Origin: Niveibacterium terrae
GTDB taxonomy: Bacteria; Pseudomonadota; Gammaproteobacteria; Burkholderiales; Rhodocyclaceae
Direction of reading: 5' to 3'
Length of the DNA stretch: 64,000 nt
Assembly: GCF_048213115.1 (NCBI RefSeq)
Contig: NZ_CP172404.1
Location: 1,178,001-1,242,000, forward strand
Positions 52,064 through 60,123 of this stretch are shown here, piece by piece. Positions within the stretch are counted from its first letter, which is position 1. Each line of letters opens with the position of its first letter. The notes beneath the pieces were generated by a model, which saw nothing but the letters and a program-made list of their open reading frames with translations, made no database searches and was not told the origin of the DNA. Made by a program: the position numbers and the translations under genes.

Positions 52064-52855
52064 ATGACGGACCGCGCTTCTCCCGCCGAGCTGCCCCAGG
52101 TCGAGGACCCGGATTTCGAGCGTCGCTTCGGCGGCCTCGCCCGGCTCTATGGTCGCGACGGGCTTGAGCGGCTGCGTGCCGCGCGCGTCTGCGTCATCGG
52201 CGTCGGCGGTGTCGGCAGCTGGGCCGTCGAGGCGCTGGCGCGGAGCGCGGTCGGCGCGATCACGCTGATCGACATGGACGTGATCGCCGAATCGAATGCG
52301 AATCGTCAGCTCCAGGCTCTCGACCCGGACTGGGGCATGGCCAAGGTCGAAGCGCTGCGCCGCCGCATCCTCGCGATCAATCCGGCCTGCCGGGTCACGA
52401 CCGTCGACGACTTCCTGAGCGCTGAGAACCTCGACGCGCTGATCGGCGGCTTCGACTACGTGATCGACGCGATTGATTCGGTCCGTGTCAAGACCGCGCT
52501 AGCCGCGCACTGTGCCCGCCAGGCTGTCCCGCTGGTGATCTGCGGCGCGGCCGGCGGGCAGATCGATCCGACGCGGATCCAGGTCGAGGATCTCGCGCGG
52601 ACGATCCAGGATCCGCTGCTCTCGAAGATGCGCACGAGCCTGCGCAGACAGCACGGCTTCACCCGCGATCCGAAGAAGAAATTCGGCCTGCTGGCGGTCT
52701 ATTCGACCGAGCCGCTGCGCTACCCGGAAGCGGCCTGCGAAGCGCGGTCGGGGGCGCCGCTCAACTGCGCGGGCTTCGGCTCGGCGGTCGCGGTGACCGC
52801 GAGTTTCGGTTTTGCCGCGGCCGGTGCCGCGATTAACGCGATCGCCGGCTCATGA
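52064..52855 (+). CDS. tcdA: tRNA threonylcarbamoyladenosine dehydratase (TcdA/CsdL)
   Basis: This 263-aa E1-like ThiF-family enzyme makes cyclic t6A at position 37 of tRNAs using ATP. The ATP-binding GVGGVGSWAVEALARS (about 43-58) and the substrate-site DAIDSVRVKTAL, with the downstream Cys in VICGAAGGQIDPTRI, match the family. GAGGA lies 8 nt before ATG 52064. The stop overlaps the start of the CbiX-like gene as ATGA. Confidence 0.94.
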   Translation: MTDRASPAELPQVEDPDFERRFGGLARLYGRDGLERLRAARVCVIGVGGVGSWAVEALARSAVGAITLIDMDVIAESNANRQLQALDPDWGMAKVEALRRRILAINPACRVTTVDDFLSAENLDALIGGFDYVIDAIDSVRVKTALAAHCARQAVPLVICGAAGGQIDPTRIQVEDLARTIQDPLLSKMRTSLRRQHGFTRDPKKKFGLLAVYSTEPLRYPEAACEARSGAPLNCAGFGSAVAVTASFGFAAAGAAINAIAGS

Positions 52856-53220
52856 AGACGCGCATCCTGCTCTTCGCGCACGGCGCCCGCGATCCGCGCT
52901 GGTCCGCGCCGCTCGAACGTCTGGCTGAGGTCGTGCGTTCGGGCGACGCATCGGTCGAAGTGGGGCTGGCTTTCCTCGAATTCATGCCCCCATCGCTGCC
53001 CGACGCGATCGCGCAGGCGGTCGGACAGGGCGTCGCGCATATCCGCGTCGTGCCGGTCTTCCTCGCCGCCGGCGGCCACGTCAAGCGCGATCTGCCGCAG
53101 ATGATCGAGCTGGCGCGACAAAACCATCCCGAACTTGTCATCGAGCTCGCGCCGGTGCTCGGCGAAGACGAAGGCGTGATCGCGGCGATGGCCGCGGCGA
53201 TTCGGAAGGCGAACGCCTGA
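52852..53220 (+). CDS. CbiX/SirB-like sirohydrochlorin chelatase
   Basis: This 122-aa short chelatase of the CbiX family has an N-terminal LLFAHGARDPRWSAPLERL with the metal-binding His, and a second conserved HIRVVPVFLAAGGHVKRDLP with His. It inserts Co or Fe into sirohydrochlorin or a related tetrapyrrole; the short length suggests a homodimer. It overlaps tcdA by 4 bases and would be co-translated, although the two reactions are unrelated. Other cobalamin or siroheme genes are not in the window. Confidence 0.88.
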   Translation: MKTRILLFAHGARDPRWSAPLERLAEVVRSGDASVEVGLAFLEFMPPSLPDAIAQAVGQGVAHIRVVPVFLAAGGHVKRDLPQMIELARQNHPELVIELAPVLGEDEGVIAAMAAAIRKANA

Positions 53221-53564
53221 CCGCGAAGGTCTTGGTTGCCGGCGCGTGCGCCACGAATATGACGATGTCGCCCACCAGATTTTGATCGCCGCGCCATGTT
53301 CAGCCACAGCGGACAAGATTGTCTCAACTGCTGAAGATGTTGCTGGCGATCATGACTTTCTTTGCGAACAGGGTAAGATAATCTTATCCTGTGAATGCAG
53401 GTGGGGAGATAGTAATCTGGCTGGCGCGGCATCTCCTTCAATGGTCTCAAGTCGATGTTCGTTGCAGTAGTGCTGGCGCCTGCGTCATCTCCGCAATAGC
53501 GTACTTGCGGGGCGGAATCATTCCTGGCAACAGGAGTTGCCGGGCTCAACGAGCCTTGATCGCC
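53221..53564. promoter_or_regulatory. 344-bp AT-richer region upstream of the barrel protein
   Basis: This stretch marks a visible fall in GC compared with the preceding genes. It has no ORF with a ribosome site; frames open over parts of it (for example a continuous frame from 53391) lack a start signal. It contains the palindrome at 53372-53388 and must hold the promoter of the barrel-SDR pair. Confidence 0.4.
53372..53388. promoter_or_regulatory. Near-perfect operator-like palindrome before the barrel-SDR operon
   Basis: A 17-bp palindrome centred on A (GGTAAGAT-A-ATCTTATC) has one mismatch and lies 177 bp before the ATG at 53565. It could bind a dimeric regulator such as a TetR- or MarR-type protein; none is adjacent. 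Confidence 0.4.
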
Positions 53565-55286
53565 ATGAGCAAAGCAGATCGCAAACAATTTTGTTGTGTT
53601 CTCCTGGCTTTTATCCTTGCGCTAATCTACCCATTTGCCTCATCAGCAAATTCAGATGGTGACTTTTCCGGGCGACCCATATCATCTGTTGCGGTTGTTC
53701 TCGATGGTGGTGCGCAGGAAAATAGCACCTACCGTGACGCGGTTCTTCGCGCTTTCTCGACCTACCCGGGGAGCCACTTCGACCAGACGCGCAGCGATCT
53801 GATGGTGAGCCGCATTCGGCGGCTCAAATTTGTTGATAACGCAAGTTACACGCTGCAGAGTGGCGTCAATGGCGATGTCGAGATAACCCTGAACGTCGCC
53901 TTGACCAAAGAGGCAAAACCTCTGGCGGAATCGGCGATTGGCTTGTTTGTCGATCCTTCCGGAAAAGATTTTCCCGTCCTTTACGCAGATGCGCGGTCCG
54001 TCCTGAAGGTAAAGCTCGAAAACAAAACAATGTTCTTCTCGAACACGAACGCCTTTTTTGGGCGTCCGGAAGTTTTGACGGCCGGCAACCCGCTGGCCGA
54101 TGCCCCTTCCGGGAGAGGGACAAACAACTGGCTCGAAAGCAGCGTCGAGACGGGGGTTTATGGCCTGAGCTCAGTCAGCGACAAAATATCGATTTATGGC
54201 GGCGCCAGCTATATTGCCTCCGGTTCATGGGGTAACGAGTTATTCACTGACCGCTCTCGGACCTATGTCCATGTCGAGGATGCATACCTCGGCGCAATGG
54301 GGAGCAATACCACAAGCCAGGGTGGCGTACGCCAGATTAGTCTGACCTACGGGCGCAAAGCCTTCCAGGTGGACAACGGAATGATTCTGAGGCTCTCCTC
54401 CGCCAACGGAGGAGAGCGGGCAGCCCTTCAGTCGAATCCACGGAATGCTGCCGCCCAGCTCGCTCTTGTCCAATTCTTGTACGACAACTACAAGCTTGAG
54501 ATTTTCCGGCTGGATCCCGACGAGCTGAAAGAAACCGACAGCGCCACCGTCATCAACGGCATCAACCTCGAGGGGCTTGTCGCGCCCCGGGCAAGAGTTG
54601 GCGCGATGCTGTTGAAAGTTCCGAAGTCGACCTTCTCTTATTACACGGATCGGGCGACATATTCGCGAAGCGGTCTTCGGCTGGCGGATATCAGGCTGTC
54701 ACTGGAGCCGCCAAGTTCCGGATCCGGGGTTTATGCGCGCGGAGAGTTCGCGCGGCAGACCAACAGCAACTTCAGCATGGATGCTCGCGCAGCTTACATC
54801 GAGGCCGGTTATCAATTCAGCGATGTCCAGTGGAACCCGGCGCTCAGCTATCGATATTCAAGGTTCAGTGGCGACAACCCCGATACAACAAAATTCGAAC
54901 GCTGGGACCCTCTCTTCGCCGGTGGGGGGGGGGATGAATGGGTCCAGGGGCTGAACGAATACAAGGTTGTACAAACATCGAACGTGGTTGCCCATCGCTT
55001 CATGGCCAGGTTGAGACCTACGCAACGCTGGGAGCTGACCCCGCAATTCTGGGTATTCAGGGCCGATACCTTGAACAACCTGGGGGGCGCACAAGCGCTA
55101 TCCATCCTTAGCAGCAAAGACCTTGGCCAGGAGATCAATCTGACCGCACGCTATGTCTCCAGCGCAAATCTCATATTTGTATATTCTGCCGCATACACCA
55201 GACCCGGCGAGGCGATTCGCTCCAGTCTGAGCAATAACTACAAAAACTGGCTGAGTGCCAGCGCTCTTGCAATCATGCGATTCTGA
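53565..55286 (+). CDS. Outer-membrane beta-barrel protein with N-terminal POTRA-like domain and a G10 tract
   Basis: This 573-aa exported protein has a signal peptide (about 1-30, then SANSDGDF). A POTRA-like domain follows (about 35-120): SVAVVLDGGAQENSTYRDAV, LMVSRIRRLKFVDNASYTL and GDVEITLNV. The rest (about 160-573) is rich in alternating hydrophobic strands and ends in Phe, the usual outer-membrane assembly signal, resembling alginate-export-type porins. It may secrete or take up a polymer or solute. Codons 453-456 cover a ten-G run at 54924-54933. The start has a weak ribosome site. GC is lower than that of neighbours, suggesting acquisition. The SDR gene follows 20 bp later. Confidence 0.7.
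   Translation: MSKADRKQFCCVLLAFILALIYPFASSANSDGDFSGRPISSVAVVLDGGAQENSTYRDAVLRAFSTYPGSHFDQTRSDLMVSRIRRLKFVDNASYTLQSGVNGDVEITLNVALTKEAKPLAESAIGLFVDPSGKDFPVLYADARSVLKVKLENKTMFFSNTNAFFGRPEVLTAGNPLADAPSGRGTNNWLESSVETGVYGLSSVSDKISIYGGASYIASGSWGNELFTDRSRTYVHVEDAYLGAMGSNTTSQGGVRQISLTYGRKAFQVDNGMILRLSSANGGERAALQSNPRNAAAQLALVQFLYDNYKLEIFRLDPDELKETDSATVINGINLEGLVAPRARVGAMLLKVPKSTFSYYTDRATYSRSGLRLADIRLSLEPPSSGSGVYARGEFARQTNSNFSMDARAAYIEAGYQFSDVQWNPALSYRYSRFSGDNPDTTKFERWDPLFAGGGGDEWVQGLNEYKVVQTSNVVAHRFMARLRPTQRWELTPQFWVFRADTLNNLGGAQALSILSSKDLGQEINLTARYVSSANLIFVYSAAYTRPGEAIRSSLSNNYKNWLSASALAIMRF
54924..54933 (+). repeat. Homopolymer of ten G inside the barrel gene
   Basis: Ten consecutive G encode part of FAGGGGDEW. 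Gaining one G places TGA immediately after the tract, and losing one gives TGA after six codons, so any slip truncates the barrel. This is the layout of phase-variable outer-membrane genes. Confidence 0.8.
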
Positions 55287-55306
55287 TCAACCGTGAGGAC
55301 AAGTCC

Positions 55307-56290
55307 ATGAATACACGCAATCGTTTACTGGTGGGTCTGTTTGCTGCCGCTTCGCTATTTTCCACCCCGGGTGTCGCCCAGGATTACAAACCCGTAGATA
55401 TCCAGCCGATCTCCCCGTCTTTTTTTACGCCTAATCGGCATGCCGGGAAAACCTACCTCATCACCGGCGGCGCGCGTGGAATCGGGGCGGCTTCCGCGAT
55501 TCGCCTGGCCCGCGAAGGAGCGAACGTCGTCATTCTCGACGTGCTCTCCAAGGAGGGGAATGAGACCGTCGCCCTGATCCGTAGCGAAGGAGGGAAGGCT
55601 GATTTCGTCAAGGGGGATGTGCGCAGAAGTGCCGACCTGGATGCGGCGGTGGCGCTTGCTGTCAAGAATTACGGCGAACTCAATGGCGCGCTCAATGCCG
55701 CGGGCATCATGGCTGCGATCCCCCCTGATGCCAAATTCGATTATCAAAAGCAAAAACGGTTGATGCCCAGCCCCATCGCCGATGCCGATGACGAGTATTT
55801 CAATACCCTGATGGAGGTGAACTCCACCGGGATATTCAAGTCGATGCGTTCCGAGCTTCATGCCATTCTCAAGCAGGGTAAGGGCGGCTCGATCGTCAAT
55901 ATCTGCTCGATCGCCGGGCTGACGGGGCTGGCGGGCAACTCGGCCTATGTCGCGAGCAAGCATGCCTGTAACGGTCTGACCCGCAATGGCGCGATCGACT
56001 ATGCGCCGTATGGCATACGGGTCAATTCGGTGAACATGGCGGCGACACACACCGCGATGACCGACATGGCCACCGAGTATGTGATGGCGGCGGCCAAGGA
56101 AAACACCGCGCCGAAAACGGTCAATATGGGAAGAGTCAAGACACTCAGCCTGCTCGGCTACGCTGACAGTCAGAAAAGACAGTCAACGGTATGGGAACAG
56201 GCCGCCGTCATTTGTTTCCTGCTGTCAGACGAGGCGTCAAATCTGACGGGAACTCTGATGGCGACCGACGGCGGATGGACTGCCTACTGA
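55307..56290 (+). CDS. SDR-family oxidoreductase with an N-terminal export signal
   Basis: This 327-aa short-chain dehydrogenase has all classic SDR marks: TGGARGIG (53-60), NAAG and the catalytic triad Ser201, Tyr214 and Lys218 in SIAGLTG and YVASKHA. It begins MNTRNRLLVGLFAAASLFST, then PGVAQDYK, a convincing signal peptide with hydrophobic core and GVA cleavage site. There is no twin-Arg pair. An NAD(P)-dependent SDR in the periplasm is unusual because cofactor is scarce there. The gene follows the barrel gene by 20 bp, so the pair is probably an operon. Confidence 0.78.
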   Translation: MNTRNRLLVGLFAAASLFSTPGVAQDYKPVDIQPISPSFFTPNRHAGKTYLITGGARGIGAASAIRLAREGANVVILDVLSKEGNETVALIRSEGGKADFVKGDVRRSADLDAAVALAVKNYGELNGALNAAGIMAAIPPDAKFDYQKQKRLMPSPIADADDEYFNTLMEVNSTGIFKSMRSELHAILKQGKGGSIVNICSIAGLTGLAGNSAYVASKHACNGLTRNGAIDYAPYGIRVNSVNMAATHTAMTDMATEYVMAAAKENTAPKTVNMGRVKTLSLLGYADSQKRQSTVWEQAAVICFLLSDEASNLTGTLMATDGGWTAY

Positions 56291-56394
56291 CCTAAGCAGT
56301 TCTTGCCTTGCAAGCGGCCTGTCGTTCCAGGGGCTCGGGTTGGGTTTATCAGCCGAGTTCCGGGGATGGCGGATAAGTTGGGTGGCCCATTTGT

Positions 56395-56428
56395 TTGATC
56401 CCTCTCCCGCAAGCGGGAAAGGGATCAA
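56395..56428. terminator. Convergent terminator with long stem
   Basis: TTGATCCCT and AGGGATCAA pair, with an inner TCCCGC/GCGGGA stem and one mismatch, forming a hairpin between the SDR stop (56290) and the zinc-ribbon operon end (56450). The remaining 100 bp before it show nothing else. Confidence 0.75.
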
Positions 56429-56449
56429 GTTGCGGCGAAGCGTCGGTTT

Positions 56450-58261
56450 CTAGAGCCCGGTCGCGGTGCCGCAGCCGGGACAGAAGCGCGGGGAGCCTTC
56501 GAACTTTTCGCCGCAGTTCGTGCAGTGCCGGGGCGCCGGAGCCGCAGGTGCAGGGACCGGAGCCGCTGCTTCCTCGGTTTGGGCTTCGGGCGCAGGCAGA
56601 ACGCCCATCGCCTGGAGCAGCGCATTGGACGGCTCGGCCTTGCCGCCGACCTGGTTCATCGTCGCCAGCAGCGCGGCGCGCTTGAGGTCCTCGGACGAAG
56701 TCGGCGCGACGACCATGCTCTGCGACTGCGCGAACTGGGTCAGGTGGTCGGCGAGATAGCTCGCCTCGTCCTGCTTGCCGCGCATGCCGACGACGTGCCG
56801 CGCGCCCTGCTTGCCGAAGATCGTCGAATCGAGTTCGGCGACCCAGACCCGCAGAGTCATGTTCTCGATGTTGATGATGTCCTTCGCGGTCTTGAGCCTG
56901 TCCTGGAAGGTATTGCCGTAGTCGAGGCGGGCCGACTGGTAGTTGCCCTTGCCTTCGATCCAGACCAGCGTTGAGCTGAATGTGAAGCGGCCGAACAGGA
57001 ACTGCGCGCCGCGGAAGGCATAGAGCGCGACGCTGACGAGGCCGATCGCGAGGCTCAGCGGGCGCCAGTTCATGCCCTCCTCAGGATCGAGCGCCGAGCG
57101 TGCGAAGGCGAGCGCCGCGAAGCAGGCTGCGATCGCGAGCAGCGCGCCGAAGCCGCTGAGCAGGCTGGTCCAGCGCGTCGTCGGGCTGACCAGGGTTTCC
57201 GAGATCGACAGCGGCGAGGCGATCTGGATCGGCATCGGCTGGGTCTCTTCGAGTGCTTCGGCTTCGAAGCGGCCGCTGTGGCTCGTGGTGTCGATGTGCG
57301 GCGCGATGCTGACGTAGCGACGGTTCGGGATGCGCTCTGTCCAGCGCGACTGCAGTTCGCGGTCGATCTCGTCGGTCAGCTGGGCCGGGTGGGCGTTGAT
57401 GTTGACGGTGCGCTGCTCGCAGGCCATCGAGATCGACGGCGGCGGCGCGAGGTCCTGGAGGCTGGAGCGCAGGAAGAGCGCGGACGCGCCGAGCGCGAAG
57501 ATCAGCATCGCGGCGACCTGGCCGTTGATCGTGCCTCCCCCCGTCTCGGTATCGACGGATCCGTGCGAGAGCAACCTCAGCAGCACCGGCAGCAGCACGC
57601 CGGCGACGATCAGCGTGACGATGCCGGACAGGCCGATCTGTGCGTTCGCGGCTTCACCGGCCGGAATCCGGCGGAAAAGCACCCAGACCGAAAACGCGCC
57701 GTACAGATAGCCGATCCAGCTGGCGACTTCACCACGCGAACCGAGCAGCCAGGCGAGCAGGAAGCTGAACAGCGTGATCGCGATCACCAGTAGGTTGTGG
57801 AACTGGCGCTCGGTGGCCCGGCGCAGCGGGATCGGCGCGAAGATCAGGTCCGGCATCCACGAGTAGAGCAGGCCTTCGATCGGTCCCCGGGGTTCCGCGT
57901 AGCTCAGCGCGTTCTGTCTGAGCATCTCGCGCAGCTCGGCCGAGCCGGCGCCCTGGCCTCCCTGCTGGGCATTGACTTCGCCGGCGAGGCTGGCTGGCCG
58001 GCCGCGGCCGAAGAAAAAGCGCAGTTGCATCGCGACGAGACCGAGCCCGCCGAGGCCGCCTGCGATCATCAGTACCGCGACGAGGGTTGCGACCAGCGCG
58101 CCGCTGTGCGGGCTCTCCGAGAGGTGCTGGCGCAGGATGATCAGCAGCATCAGGCCCAGCAGCAGCGCTGCCGTCGAGGCGAGCGCGGTGAAGAGGTTCT
58201 GGACGCGATAGGGATTGGGGAGGTCGAAGTTCTGGCTTGTGGAGCTGTACTCGTAGCTCAT
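56450..58261 (-). CDS. Polytopic membrane protein with C-terminal zinc ribbon (fourth gene of the cluster)
   Basis: This 603-aa protein has an N-terminal group of helices (about 20-80, 155-185, 205-265), a soluble middle (about 280-350), a further pair of helices (about 365-415) and a soluble tail. It ends in a zinc ribbon of the CxxC-x11-CxxC type: CTNCGEKFEGSPRFCPGCG, followed by TATGL. The tail includes KDIINIENMTLRVWVAELDS and an Ala/Pro linker. I recognise no family. It lacks a signal peptide, so the ribbon faces the cytoplasm or the membrane depending on topology. AGGA lies 8 nt upstream. Confidence 0.75.
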   Translation of the reverse strand: MSYEYSSTSQNFDLPNPYRVQNLFTALASTAALLLGLMLLIILRQHLSESPHSGALVATLVAVLMIAGGLGGLGLVAMQLRFFFGRGRPASLAGEVNAQQGGQGAGSAELREMLRQNALSYAEPRGPIEGLLYSWMPDLIFAPIPLRRATERQFHNLLVIAITLFSFLLAWLLGSRGEVASWIGYLYGAFSVWVLFRRIPAGEAANAQIGLSGIVTLIVAGVLLPVLLRLLSHGSVDTETGGGTINGQVAAMLIFALGASALFLRSSLQDLAPPPSISMACEQRTVNINAHPAQLTDEIDRELQSRWTERIPNRRYVSIAPHIDTTSHSGRFEAEALEETQPMPIQIASPLSISETLVSPTTRWTSLLSGFGALLAIAACFAALAFARSALDPEEGMNWRPLSLAIGLVSVALYAFRGAQFLFGRFTFSSTLVWIEGKGNYQSARLDYGNTFQDRLKTAKDIINIENMTLRVWVAELDSTIFGKQGARHVVGMRGKQDEASYLADHLTQFAQSQSMVVAPTSSEDLKRAALLATMNQVGGKAEPSNALLQAMGVLPAPEAQTEEAAAPVPAPAAPAPRHCTNCGEKFEGSPRFCPGCGTATGL

Positions 58262-58327
58262 TGGAACGGTCCTGGTCGGTGGAGGCGAGGGGCTGCGCGG
58301 CCCGGGCGGATCGCGCAGGCCTCGGCA

Positions 58328-58975
58328 TCAAGCCTTGAATTGTGCCTGATCCAGGGGTTCGACGTGGACAAAGGCAAGTTTACCCTTGCGCAGCGGGACG
58401 AACTCGATCTCGGGCTTTTTGGCTTTCGCGTTGCCCCGATTGATGCCGGTGGTGAGCCAGGATTTTACGACGGCCCGGTCGGCTTCGCTGGTCGAGACCA
58501 GGATGCGGGTCGCTTCGTTGCGGGTGGCGGCCATCTCGCCAGAGAGCTCGATGGTCTGCTGCAGCCGCGGATCGCGGCGAGCCAGCATCGCTTGCGGCAG
58601 GCCTATGCTTGAGCCTTTCCAGGCTTCGGCGCTTTCCTCCTTGCCGGCGTCGCGGTGTTTGACCCGTGCCGTTTCGGTCTGCACCGGGATCTTGTCGGCG
58701 GCGGCTTTGCGCTCGAAGGCCCGGGCGATCTCCAGATCCTTCTCCTTGCCTTGCTTCCAGCCGATCGCGGCGCCGACCGCGCCGGTCGCGACCGCGACTT
58801 TCGCGCAGGTCGCGTCGGACTGGCCGAGCAGCTTGCACCCGAGATAGCCGCCGACGGCGCCGATTGCGCCGCCCTGGATGGCTGTATCGCCGGCGTTGCT
58901 GCCGGTCATGCTTCCTCCGGTCGCGCAGGCGCACAGGCTCAGCGCGGCGAGAGTACAGACGGTGATCTTTTTCAT
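58328..58975 (-). CDS. Glycine-zipper lipoprotein (third gene of the cluster)
   Basis: This 215-aa protein has a lipoprotein signal (MKKITVCTLAALSLCAC, Cys17). Gly/Ala-spaced segments follow (about 20-75, TAIQGGAIGAVGGYLG and VAVATGAVGAAIGW), the pattern of glycine-zipper membrane-embedded domains. A helical middle with a conserved-looking EMAATRNEATRILVSTSEAD region leads to a basic C-terminus. It would be outer- or inner-membrane anchored. It is 20 bp downstream of the second zinc-ribbon gene and 66 bp upstream of the fourth gene. Confidence 0.75.
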   Translation of the reverse strand: MKKITVCTLAALSLCACATGGSMTGSNAGDTAIQGGAIGAVGGYLGCKLLGQSDATCAKVAVATGAVGAAIGWKQGKEKDLEIARAFERKAAADKIPVQTETARVKHRDAGKEESAEAWKGSSIGLPQAMLARRDPRLQQTIELSGEMAATRNEATRILVSTSEADRAVVKSWLTTGINRGNAKAKKPEIEFVPLRKGKLAFVHVEPLDQAQFKA

Positions 58976-58995
58976 TTCAGTCTTCCCTGATGCGA

Positions 58996-60006
58996 TCAGT
59001 GGTTTTGTTGCTTGCGCAGATCCTTGATCTGCTCTTCAAGCTGCTTGTTCATCTGGCGCACATAGGCTTCCTCGCTCTCCGCATCCCGGGTGCGCTCGGT
59101 CGCCTTTCGCCTTGTCTTGGGCTTGTCGGCCGGGCTGTCCTCGCCGACCTCTTCATCCTCGTTGCGGCTCGCCGCAGCGGGCGCGCTGACCGGCGCGCTC
59201 GCCCTGGCGCCCGGGCTGACCAGGCGCAGCTGGGGCGTCACCTGCGGTGCGGAGGCCTGCACGGGGGCCGGAGCCGGAGCGGGCGTCGGCGCGATGACAG
59301 GCAGGCTTTGCGCGGGAGCAGGTTTGGCGGGAGCCGGACTGCCCGAGAGCATGATCCAGGCGCCCGCGCCCATCGCGACCAGGGCCAGCGTGACGCCGCC
59401 GATCACGGGCAGGATGGGGATTCCCTTGCCGGGCTGAGCGATGGCCGGTGCGGCCGCTTCGCCCCTGGCCTTTTCGGGGGGCGTGAAGTCTTGCGGTTTT
59501 TCGCTGCTGAAAGTGGGTTCGCGGCGGATCTGCCCCGCGGGACTGGCTGGCGGAGCCAGCTCGACTTGCGCTGCGGGCAGGGGGGCCGGTTCGGGTTCGG
59601 GCATTGGCGCGGGGTCGGGCGTCGCTTCGGGCTCCAGCGTCAGCTCGACTCCGGACCCGCTGGCCGGTTCGGGATCGTCGGCTGGTTCAGGATCCAGCGT
59701 CAGCTCTTGTTCGGGAGCAGGTTCAGTCGCTGGCTCGGGCAAGGGCGTTGCGACGGTCGTGACTGCGGGGGCCGGAGGCGGCAACGGAGTCGCTTCGGGC
59801 GCCGCCTCTGGTACGGGCAGTGGGGCGGGAGCGACGGGCTTGCCGCAGGCTCCGCAGAATTTCGCGCCGGGCTTGAGCGGGGCCTGGCAGTGGAGGCATG
59901 CCGGGCCGGTCTCCGTAGGCGCGGGGGCGACGGGCTGGGCTGTGCCGCACTGAGGGCAGAATTTCGCACCAGAGCGCAGCTCGGCGTGGCAGACGACGCA
60001 GTTCAT
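58996..60006 (-). CDS. Tandem zinc-ribbon protein with Pro/Ala/Glu-rich linker and membrane helix (second gene of the cluster)
   Basis: This 336-aa protein starts with two zinc ribbons, CVVCHAELRSGAKFCPQCG (about 3-21) and CLHCQAPLKPGAKFCGACG. A long Pro/Ala/Glu-rich region (about 60-190) follows, then one membrane helix (about 198-225, ILPVIGGVTLALVAMGAGAW) and a second Pro/Ala-rich stretch. The C-terminal helix (VRQMNKQLEEQIKDLRKQ) looks like a coiled coil. The ribbons would be cytoplasmic and the tail periplasmic, or the reverse. ATG 60006 is preferred to 60105 for its ribosome site and direct entry into the ribbon. Confidence 0.75.
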   Translation of the reverse strand: MNCVVCHAELRSGAKFCPQCGTAQPVAPAPTETGPACLHCQAPLKPGAKFCGACGKPVAPAPLPVPEAAPEATPLPPPAPAVTTVATPLPEPATEPAPEQELTLDPEPADDPEPASGSGVELTLEPEATPDPAPMPEPEPAPLPAAQVELAPPASPAGQIRREPTFSSEKPQDFTPPEKARGEAAAPAIAQPGKGIPILPVIGGVTLALVAMGAGAWIMLSGSPAPAKPAPAQSLPVIAPTPAPAPAPVQASAPQVTPQLRLVSPGARASAPVSAPAAASRNEDEEVGEDSPADKPKTRRKATERTRDAESEEAYVRQMNKQLEEQIKDLRKQQNH

Positions 60007-60123
60007 CGATTCAGATCCTGACGGGGTGAGAGATTGATGGTAGAGGATTGGGAATGGGTTTATGGCCGGCGGGAAGGCGGAGCCGCCCGGGTTTTTCTGG
60101 GCCATGCCATCGCCTTCGCGCGA

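Noticed and set aside
53391..53564. N-terminal extension of the barrel protein from 53391
   Set aside because: The added residues are not signal-like and have no ribosome site; ATG 53565 directly precedes a good signal peptide.
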